Origin: Parcubacteria group bacterium
Lineage (GTDB): Bacteria; Patescibacteriota; Minisyncoccia; UBA6257; JACRHY01
Length of the DNA: 9,558 nucleotides
Assembly (NCBI GenBank): GCA_016215765.1
Contig: JACRHY010000007.1
Coordinates: 1 to 9,558 of the forward strand
Direction of reading: 5' to 3'
A program made the position numbers and the translations under genes. Below, in pieces: positions 5,242 through 9,558 of this stretch. Position 1 is the first letter of the stretch, and the number at the start of each line of letters is the position of its first letter. The notes beneath the pieces were generated by a model. That model searched no databases, had not been told where the DNA came from, and saw only the letters and a program-made list of their open reading frames with translations.

Positions 5242-6736
5242 GACGAGACCGAAACCGAAAGCCGTAATTGATGTCCGCGGCGGCGCGGGCGCTTCCGTTT
5301 TTAACAAGCGGCTTTCCCGCGTCAATTTATCGCTTTCCGATTATAAAGACATTTATGCCGCCGCCGTCCGCGCGAGCCGCTGGATTGTCGCCGCTTTTTC
5401 ATTATCGGTTCTTTTATTCGGATCGGTTAACGCTCCGGTAAGCAATCATATTTTTACTTTAGCGGCCCAGCAGGACAACGAAGAGAGAAAGGATTTGGAA
5501 AAACAGCTCTCCGAGCTGGAATCGCAGATGGATGAATACGAATCGGTCATCGGCAGTTACCGAAAGCAGGGAGGCAACTTAAAATCGGAAATCAAACTCC
5601 TTGACGCCAAAATAGCCAAGCTGAATCTTCAAATTAAGGCCGTCAGATTATCCCTCGCGAAGCTGGATAACGAGATAGCGACCACCCAGAACAGAATCGT
5701 TCAAACGGAAAGCGAGATTGATTCCCGCAAATCCGCCATCGCCCGGATTCTTAAGGATATTTACGAAAACGACGGCAGGGGATTGATGGAGATTCTTTTA
5801 ATGAGCGACAAGCTGTCCGATTTTTTCGGGGACATCAACGACCTTTTGGCCGTTCAGGATAATTTAAGAGTGGCCTTGGAGCAGGTTGAAGAACTGCGGC
5901 GGTCGCTACTTGAACAGAGGAGCGATCTTTCGCTGGAACGCTCCGACGCTTTGGCTTTGAAAGAATATAACGATCGCCAGAAAGAAGCGGTCAACGCCAC
6001 AAAATCGGAAAAGGACAACCTGCTTAAAATCACCAAAGGACAGCAGGCCAAATACGAGGAAATGCTGGAACAAACGAAAAAAGTCGCCGCGGAAATCAGA
6101 AGCCGGATTTTCCGTCTTTTGGGCGGAGGGGAATTGCCGTTCGGAGAGGCGGTAAAGCTGGCGCAAGTGGCCGAAAAAGCCACCAGCGTGCGTACCGCTT
6201 TTATTCTCTCCATTCTGACCCAGGAGTCTGCCGTTGACGGCGTTATCGGGCGAAATCTCGGAAAATGTTATTACAACGACGAGCGCGACAATGCGAACGG
6301 AACGGTGATGAGCAACGGCCAAAAACCGGCTTTTCTGACGTTGATGAAAGAGCTCGGTTTGGACCCGGAAAAAACGCCCGTTTCTTGTCCGATTGCTTCC
6401 GACGGCGCTTACGGAGGCGCGATGGGGCCGGCGCAGTTTATGCCGACGACTTGGGAGATTCACAAAGAGGCGGTCGCGAAAATCACCGGCGGCGCCCCTC
6501 CGTCTCCTTTCAATAATTTAGACGCTTTTACCGCGACGGCGCTTTATTTAAAAAACGGACTGGAGGGTTGCCGCCAGACGTACAAAACCGATTTTTCGCA
6601 GGAAAATTGCGCTGCCGCCAAATACTATGCCGGCAAAAACTGGCGTTCTTATATGAGCGTTGGTCGTTACGGCTATCGCGTCGCCGAGCGGGCGGTCAAA
6701 ATCCAGCAAGACATTGATTTGATTGAAGCCAATTAG
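5240..6736 (+). CDS. Membrane-anchored coiled-coil protein with lytic transglycosylase domain
   Basis: A cell-envelope enzyme predicted to cleave peptidoglycan glycan strands. Of 498 residues, 1-46 are a basic, polar N-terminal tail. Residues 48-66 (WIVAAFSLSVLLFGS onward) are a hydrophobic anchor, or a signal with possible cleavage after LAA near 76. Residues 80-180 and 205-290 form a long heptad-rich coiled coil like the N-terminal part of EnvC/CwlO-type hydrolases. Residues 300-490 are an SLT/MltB-like catalytic domain. The likely catalytic acid is Glu329 in LSILTQESAVDG, and GAMGPAQFMPTTW (393-405) is the substrate-groove motif of MltB/SLT_2 transglycosylases. Four cysteines (343, 383, 444, 457) all lie in the catalytic domain and could form extracytoplasmic disulfides. 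A 46-residue tail before the anchor is unusual, but no alternative start exists. The gene follows L25 by 34 bases and ends in a strong terminator. Confidence 0.85.
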   Translation: MTRPKPKAVIDVRGGAGASVFNKRLSRVNLSLSDYKDIYAAAVRASRWIVAAFSLSVLLFGSVNAPVSNHIFTLAAQQDNEERKDLEKQLSELESQMDEYESVIGSYRKQGGNLKSEIKLLDAKIAKLNLQIKAVRLSLAKLDNEIATTQNRIVQTESEIDSRKSAIARILKDIYENDGRGLMEILLMSDKLSDFFGDINDLLAVQDNLRVALEQVEELRRSLLEQRSDLSLERSDALALKEYNDRQKEAVNATKSEKDNLLKITKGQQAKYEEMLEQTKKVAAEIRSRIFRLLGGGELPFGEAVKLAQVAEKATSVRTAFILSILTQESAVDGVIGRNLGKCYYNDERDNANGTVMSNGQKPAFLTLMKELGLDPEKTPVSCPIASDGAYGGAMGPAQFMPTTWEIHKEAVAKITGGAPPSPFNNLDAFTATALYLKNGLEGCRQTYKTDFSQENCAAAKYYAGKNWRSYMSVGRYGYRVAERAVKIQQDIDLIEAN

Positions 6737-6754
6737 CGCCCGCCGTGACTTCTC

Positions 6755-6779
6755 TTATCCCTCGGCAAGTTCAGGATAA
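6755..6779. repeat. Diverged remnant of the 748-789 repeat module
   Basis: TTATCC (6755-6760) pairs with GGATAA (6774-6779). The sequence between, CTCGGCAAGTTCA, resembles TTCGGCGAAGCTCA of the module at 748-789. It may be a decayed copy. Its right arm overlaps the terminator stem, so the two folds compete. Confidence 0.35.
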
Positions 6780-6808
6780 ACGTCGTCATAGTGTATGACG
6801 ACGTTTAT
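6776..6808 (+). terminator. Perfect 15-bp terminator between convergent genes
   Basis: ATAAACGTCGTCATA (6776-6790) and TATGACGACGTTTAT (6794-6808) are perfect inverted repeats with a three-base loop, followed on the plus strand by TTTTTC. This ends the transglycosylase transcript. The stem includes the stop codon (6805-6807) of the convergent isomerase gene. On the minus strand the T-run is poorer, but the hairpin may serve both directions. Confidence 0.8.
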
Positions 6809-7458
6809 TTTTCTTCCACCGAAACGCCGATAATCTTTGCGGGATTGATCGGCGATGACGGTTCGCCGGACGGACTTGTTTTAACCGGCGCCGTGGCTAT
6901 TTTATCCACAATCCCAATGCCTTCGGTAACCAGTCCGAAAATGACGTAATTTTTCGGCAGGGGATAATCTTGGTGCATAATGAAAAACTGGCTACCGTTG
7001 GTATTCCGACCGGCATTGGCCATGGCCACGATGCCGCGGGAATAATCGCGGCTGATCGCTTCGTCGTTGAATCGGTAACCGGGACCGCCCGTGCCGTCTC
7101 CTTTCGGATCGCCGCCCTGGATCATAAAACCCTTGATGGTTCGGTGAAAAATCGTGCCGTTGTAAAATCCCCGGCGCGCCAGAAAGACGAAATTATTGAC
7201 CGTTATCGGCGTCTCGGAGGCGAATAATTCCATTTTAATGTCGCCCTCGGAGGTCTCAAGCGTCGCGAAATAGCGCTTGTCGGCGCCGATCTCCATTTTC
7301 GGGGGCTCGTTCCATTGCATATTTTTTGTTTGATTTTGATTAATGTTATTTATATCGCCGCGCGGCGGTTCATTGGGGGATTGAAAATAAAACTTCGCTC
7401 CCGCGATCAAAGCGACGGTTATTAAAACAATCGCGGCGTATTTAACGGCCTCGCTCAT
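6805..7458 (-). CDS. Cyclophilin-type peptidyl-prolyl cis-trans isomerase, membrane-anchored
   Basis: Catalyses cis-trans isomerisation of proline peptide bonds, here probably on the outer face of the membrane. The 217 residues begin with a hydrophobic anchor or signal (about 7-24, AAIVLITVALIAGAKFYF) and an Asn/Gln/Pro-rich linker (25-60), followed by a cyclophilin domain (62-214). Active-site signatures are FHRTIKGFMIQGGDP (104-118, with Arg106, Phe111, Met112, Gln114) and MANAGRNTNGSQFFI (146-160, with Gln157). The usual K-H-x-V-F-G segment reads KNYVIFG (169-175), so the conserved His is replaced by Asn or Tyr. ATG 7458 is five bases after the stop of the small gene upstream, so the two are one transcription unit. 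No Shine-Dalgarno is present. Confidence 0.92.
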   Translation of the reverse strand: MSEAVKYAAIVLITVALIAGAKFYFQSPNEPPRGDINNINQNQTKNMQWNEPPKMEIGADKRYFATLETSEGDIKMELFASETPITVNNFVFLARRGFYNGTIFHRTIKGFMIQGGDPKGDGTGGPGYRFNDEAISRDYSRGIVAMANAGRNTNGSQFFIMHQDYPLPKNYVIFGLVTEGIGIVDKIATAPVKTSPSGEPSSPINPAKIIGVSVEEK

Positions 7459-7463
7459 TTTTA

Positions 7464-7748
7464 TCAGTAAACGTCCCCGTTTTTCTTGATCTGCTCGTCT
7501 TCGTAGGGCGCGGCGAACCGGCGGTAAAATTCATCGCCGATGTTTTTAAAGACGCCGCTGACCAAAGCGACGGCCCAGTAGCGTTTTTCGGGAATGGTTT
7601 TAAGCGCGATCCTCGTGCAGGCGTAATTGAGCAAACCGGCGAACGCTTTTTCGTCTCCCGCTTCTTTTGCCGCGCCGTTTATTTCTTCGGCGAGTTTGGC
7701 GATGTGCGGGTCAAGACGATCCCGATTGCTTTGAGGAATGTAAGGCAT
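7464..7748 (-). CDS. Small DUF6899-like protein
   Basis: 94 aa, soluble, no signal peptide. The sequence begins MPYIPQSNRDRLDPHI, has a central LNYACTRIALK and YWAVALVSGVFKNIGDEFYRRF, and ends APYEDEQIKKNGDVY. From memory this layout (M-P-Y-I-P at the start, Y-W-A-x-x-L-V-x-G-V in the middle, Y-E-D-x-K-I-x-x-N-G-D-V-Y at the end) matches the uncharacterised DUF6899 family found in Patescibacteria and some phages; I could not verify the number. Its function is unknown. It is the first gene of a two-gene unit with the isomerase, and a TAAAAT box ends nine bases before ATG 7748. Confidence 0.8.
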   Translation of the reverse strand: MPYIPQSNRDRLDPHIAKLAEEINGAAKEAGDEKAFAGLLNYACTRIALKTIPEKRYWAVALVSGVFKNIGDEFYRRFAAPYEDEQIKKNGDVY

Positions 7749-7757
7749 AAGCGATGG

Positions 7758-7782
7758 ATTTTATCGTGGTAAGTTATCCACA
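7758..7782 (-). promoter_or_regulatory. Promoter of the DUF6899-isomerase unit with an adjacent DnaA-box match
   Basis: On the minus strand TAAAAT (7763-7758) is followed by nine bases and ATG 7748, the same leaderless spacing as the kinase and 424-aa genes. TTATCCACA (plus-strand 7774-7782) is a perfect nine-base match to the consensus DnaA box and overlaps where the -35 region should be. One box alone is no origin; it could be a regulatory site or chance. Confidence 0.45.
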
Positions 7783-7937
7783 ATTTTCAGTTTACTCCAG
7801 TCCGGCTTTTTGGTAAAGTTAAGCGGTTAATAAGTAAAGGGTATTCATACCTCGGGGTATTCTACCTTTTTGCGTCTTCGCTCGGAGAAAATGAGAATAA
7901 GCTCTCATTTTCCATCCTCGCTAGCCGCAATAGAAAG

Positions 7938-7964
7938 CTCCGCGAGTAAGGCGCGGGGTTTTTT
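7938..7964 (+). terminator. Intrinsic terminator inside the 7835-8201 element
   Basis: CTCCGCG (7938-7944) pairs with CGCGGGG (7952-7958), including one T-G pair, and is followed by six T residues (7959-7964). An outer helix, 7920-7932 with 7964-7976 (12 of 13 paired), encloses it. On its own this is a convincing plus-strand terminator, though no protein gene precedes it on that strand. Confidence 0.65.
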
Positions 7965-8024
7965 ATTGCGTCTAGCCCCGATTATTGCGAGCAATGATCA
8001 AAACTGGACGCAATAAAAATTAGA

Positions 8025-8132
8025 TGAATCGCGGGGAAAAACCGCTCGGTCTCACCAATGATACCGCGCCTCTCTCGGAGTTTTTATCTTGAATCGCGAC
8101 ATTAAAATACCTCGGTCTCACCAATGATACCG
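8025..8132 (+). repeat. Two tandem ~65-bp units inside the element
   Basis: TGAATCGCG occurs at 8025-8033 and 8090-8098. A 22-bp perfect repeat beginning CTCGGTCTCACC and ending ATGATACCG occurs at 8045-8066 and 8111-8132. The spacing of 65-66 bp is constant, while the sequence between the conserved blocks has diverged. Each 22-bp block is a hairpin: CGGT/ACCG plus TCA/TGA around a CCAA loop with one mismatch. Conserved blocks with diverged spacers suggest selection on the blocks, for example as protein- or RNA-binding sites. Confidence 0.75.
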
Positions 8133-8198
8133 TGCTCCGCATGCGGGGCTTGCCTGTTTGTGCAGAGCGCGCAGACGGGCCCGCGGTATGAATACCCT

Positions 8199-8837
8199 TT
8201 ATTTGCCGGACAGTTTATTTTTAACGGCTTGCCATAAGCGTCTGGCATGTTCCGGATTTCTGATTAAATGAACGGCGTTGGGAAGGAGCGAGATAACGAT
8301 TATCGCGATAACAATGGGGATGATGTAGCGGTCGGCGTTGGGAACGACGCTTCCCAAAAAGTATCCGAAAATAGTCAGGCCGATTGCCCAAAGAATCGCC
8401 CCGATGACGTTGTAAAAAAGAAATTTTGAGTATGCCATTTTTCCCACTCCGGCCATAATAGGCGCGAAGGTTCTTACGATCGGCACGAAACGAGCGAGAA
8501 TCATCGCCTTGGCGCCGTGCTTTTCATAAAATTTTTTCGTCTGTTCAACGTGGTTGCGGCTGAAAATAATGGAGTTTTCCCGCTCAAACAGCTTTTCGGA
8601 CATTTTTCGGCCGAAGACGTAACCGGCGCTGTTGCCTAAAATTGCGGCGAGGAAAAAAATAGCAATTAGAAGCGGCAGGTTCATAATTCCCTGCGAGGCG
8701 AGAAAACCGGCCGTGAAGAGCAGGCTGTCGCCCGGAAAGAAAAAACCGAAAAACAGCCCCGTTTCGGCGAAGACAATGGCGAAAAGCCCGAAATAACCGG
8801 CCGTTTTTACCAGCGATATCAGATCTAATCCGAACAT
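8199..8837 (-). CDS. dedA: DedA-family membrane protein
   Basis: An integral inner-membrane protein of the DedA/VTT (SNARE-associated) family. Characterised members move undecaprenyl phosphate or phospholipids across the membrane and depend on proton motive force. 212 aa, a normal length. Family residues are visible: Glu25 with the re-entrant FPGDSLLFTAG (34-44), GNSAGYVFGRKMSE (68-81), and ARFVPIVRTFAPIMAG (115-130) with Arg116 and Arg122. Hydrophobic segments lie near 12-32, 50-75, 138-162 and 170-188. The C-terminal tail is basic. ATG 8837 is three bases after the glycosylase stop, so the two genes are co-transcribed. The stop codon falls in the terminal repeat of the 7835-8201 element, so the last residues may have been changed by its insertion. 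Confidence 0.92.
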   Translation of the reverse strand: MFGLDLISLVKTAGYFGLFAIVFAETGLFFGFFFPGDSLLFTAGFLASQGIMNLPLLIAIFFLAAILGNSAGYVFGRKMSEKLFERENSIIFSRNHVEQTKKFYEKHGAKAMILARFVPIVRTFAPIMAGVGKMAYSKFLFYNVIGAILWAIGLTIFGYFLGSVVPNADRYIIPIVIAIIVISLLPNAVHLIRNPEHARRLWQAVKNKLSGK

Positions 8838-8840
8838 TTG

Positions 8841-9446
8841 TTATTTGAATCGTTCCAGAATTTTAAAATCCTTTTTAAGCAGTTCTTTGGTGGCTGGATT
8901 ATAAACGGCCATGGCCGGATGGTAAAGAGGGACGACGGCGATTTTTCCGAAAGCCGTTTCCGCCGTGAATAATTGCCCGTGAATTTTACCTATCGTCATT
9001 GAATCGTTCCACAGTCCGTATTTTTTCAAAATATAAGCCATGGAAAATCGTCCCAACGCGGTGATGATTTTCGGTTTGATTATTTCAATTTGCCTGTCCA
9101 GAAAAGGAGCGTAGGCGGCTATTTCTTCCGGCAGAGGATCGCGGTTGTTCGGCGGCCGGTCTTTGACGATATTGGTGATATAAACGTCTCCCCGATCAAT
9201 TCCGGCGGAGGCCAAAAGTTCGTCCAGCACTTTTCCCGCCGCGCCGCAAAACGGCCGGCCGGTTTTTGCTTCGTTTCGCCCCGGAGCTTCGCCTATAAAA
9301 ATGATTTTCGCCCAATGACTACCCTCGCCGATTACCGGATAAACGCCGTTTCGGATTCGTTCGGCGTAAAGCGGCGACTTTTCAAAGGCGACCACTTCGT
9401 TTTTTATTTGTTTTAACAACTCGATTCGGTCGTCGTTTTTCGTCAT
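8841..9446 (-). CDS. Family 4-like uracil-DNA glycosylase without the Fe-S cysteines
   Basis: A base-excision repair enzyme that removes uracil from DNA. The open frame extends back to 9491, but I choose ATG 9446 (201 aa). A TAAAAT promoter at 9454-9459 lies inside the longer version, and its extra 15 residues are partly encoded by the interspersed repeat. Motifs, numbered from 9446: GEAPGRNE (52-59), GRPFCGAAG (63-71), NIVKDRPPNNRDP (92-104), HPAMAVYNP (176-184). These match family 4 (UDGa), whose members normally hold a 4Fe-4S cluster through four cysteines. Here the equivalent places read FEKSPL, VKDRPP and AAYAPFL with none; the only Cys is 67. The KRRIH insertion of UDGX is absent. It leads the dedA unit. 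Confidence 0.88.
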   Translation of the reverse strand: MTKNDDRIELLKQIKNEVVAFEKSPLYAERIRNGVYPVIGEGSHWAKIIFIGEAPGRNEAKTGRPFCGAAGKVLDELLASAGIDRGDVYITNIVKDRPPNNRDPLPEEIAAYAPFLDRQIEIIKPKIITALGRFSMAYILKKYGLWNDSMTIGKIHGQLFTAETAFGKIAVVPLYHPAMAVYNPATKELLKKDFKILERFK

Positions 9447-9453
9447 AACCGTT

Positions 9454-9459
9454 ATTTTA
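9454..9459 (-). promoter_or_regulatory. -10 box of the uracil-DNA glycosylase gene, probably leaderless
   Basis: Reads TAAAAT on the minus strand, seven bases before ATG 9446, with no Shine-Dalgarno between. The interspersed repeat begins four bases upstream of the box, so any -35 contact falls inside the repeat. No good -35 is visible. Confidence 0.6.
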
Positions 9460-9462
9460 TCA

Positions 9463-9558
9463 TAGGAGAGCAGGATTCGAACTATCGTCAAGTTTAGAAG
9501 AGAGAATTTGAGCCAAGTTCTAGGAACGACGAGGAGGTCGTGCCGGTTGGCACTCCGA
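9463..9558 (+). repeat. Interspersed repeat, copy 2 of 2, running off the window
   Basis: 94 of 96 bases match 645-740, same orientation. The A at 9552 restores a Watson-Crick pair in the GTGCC/GGCAC hairpin (9540-9544 with 9549-9553) where copy 1 has a T-G pair. This copy abuts the glycosylase promoter. The right-hand boundary is not visible. Confidence 0.9.

Larger units (their letters stand above)
7835..8201. mobile_element. Inverted-repeat-bounded element, MITE-like
   Basis: TAAAGGGTATTCATACC (7835-7851) recurs perfectly inverted at 8185-8201. The 367 bp between and including them hold no protein gene. Both ends begin with TA, so the element could be a 363-bp unit flanked by a TA target duplication, as for IS630/Tc1-mariner derived MITEs. 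The right end overlaps the dedA stop codon. If the element and one TA are removed, the dedA frame reads on for five residues (Y-L-L-T-A) to a TAA, as expected of an insertion at the end of dedA. No transposase is present, so movement would depend on one elsewhere. This reading and the RNA reading are not exclusive. Confidence 0.45.
7831..8205 (+). ncRNA. Candidate large structured RNA of unknown class
   Basis: This gene-free stretch folds into a closed multi-branch structure on the plus strand. The outer helix pairs 7835-7851 with 8185-8201 (17 bp, perfect) and extends outward by four pairs (two of them G-U) and inward by CGG/CCG after one mismatch. Inside are hairpins at 7887-7896/7903-7912 (10 bp), 7938-7944/7952-7958, 7960-7975/8004-8019 enclosing 7980-7987/7992-7999, 8134-8139/8144-8149, and 8152-8163/8169-8180 (12 bp). 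At least seven G-T oppositions occur in these helices and no A-C, so the plus strand is the one that folds well as RNA. It lacks recognisable RNase P, tmRNA or 6S landmarks. A weak TAATAA (7828-7833) is the only upstream promoter hint. A mobile element is the main alternative. Confidence 0.45.

Noticed and set aside
8045..8132. CRISPR array
   Set aside because: There are only two repeats of 22 bp with a 44-bp spacer, the repeat sits within a larger structured unit, and no cas gene is present.
7749..8198. Replication origin
   Set aside because: There is only one DnaA box, no AT-rich unwinding stretch and no dnaA or dnaN nearby. The neighbouring genes converge upstream instead of diverging from here.
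7835..8201. RNase P RNA, tmRNA, 6S RNA or retron RNA
   Set aside because: The size would suit RNase P RNA or tmRNA, but I see none of the conserved core sequences, no tag frame or tRNA-like CCA end, and no reverse transcriptase beside it.
9447..9491. Longer glycosylase start at 9491
   Set aside because: The extra 15 residues would include the promoter -10 box and part of the interspersed repeat, and family members begin near the chosen methionine.
9463..9500. Possible tRNA 3' end on the minus strand (TTCGAATCCTGCTCTCC)
   Set aside because: The T-loop-like TTCGAAT is present, but the T stem does not pair (GATAG against CCTGC), copy 1 has lost the loop sequence, and no D arm, anticodon arm or 5' acceptor strand is found. 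It may be a distant tRNA-derived relic at most.

Overview
The window most likely comes from a Patescibacteria (CPR) genome. The reasons are short, dense, mostly gap-free genes with CPR-style variants, promoter -10 boxes only 6-9 nt ahead of most start codons, and GC-rich interspersed palindromic repeats in the few intergenic gaps. This placement is an inference from style and has not been tested phylogenetically.

Layout. (1) Positions 1-512 hold the 3' part of an AT-rich gene of unknown function with a beta-propeller-like look. (2) Positions 513-1072 carry no substantial gene. They hold a signal-peptide-like micro-ORF with a strong ribosome binding site, then a run of small hairpins and repeat modules (645-740, 748-789, 794-830, 895-969), a minus-strand terminator and a long inverted repeat. 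(3) A 44-codon gene at 1073-1207 (minus), with a perfect Shine-Dalgarno, is divergent from (4) a plus-strand cluster: PfkB sugar kinase, a 424-aa protein of unknown function, class II fructose-bisphosphate aldolase, ribosomal protein L25, and a membrane-anchored coiled-coil lytic transglycosylase. A 15-bp perfect-stem terminator ends it. (5) Convergent to it on the minus strand are a cyclophilin-type peptidyl-prolyl isomerase and a small DUF6899-like gene. (6) Positions 7835-8201 form a gene-free element bounded by 17-bp perfect inverted repeats and packed with nested helices. (7) A dedA / uracil-DNA glycosylase pair lies on the minus strand. (8) The window ends in a second copy (9463-9558) of the repeat at 645-740, so about 8.8 kb of genes lies between direct repeats.

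Functionally, the kinase and aldolase are likely consecutive steps of the lower sugar pathway, with the 424-aa unknown between them. L25 serves translation. The transglycosylase, the exported or anchored isomerase and DedA serve the envelope. The glycosylase serves DNA repair and appears to have lost the four iron-sulfur cysteines typical of its family.

The strongest candidate for something undescribed is 7835-8201. Every non-Watson-Crick opposition that RNA could tolerate in its helices is G-T on the plus strand and none is A-C, which is what a plus-strand structured RNA would show. One arm (7964-7976) can pair either upstream, around an intrinsic terminator, or downstream, as in an attenuator. 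Its ends also fit a TA-duplicating MITE inserted at the 3' end of dedA.
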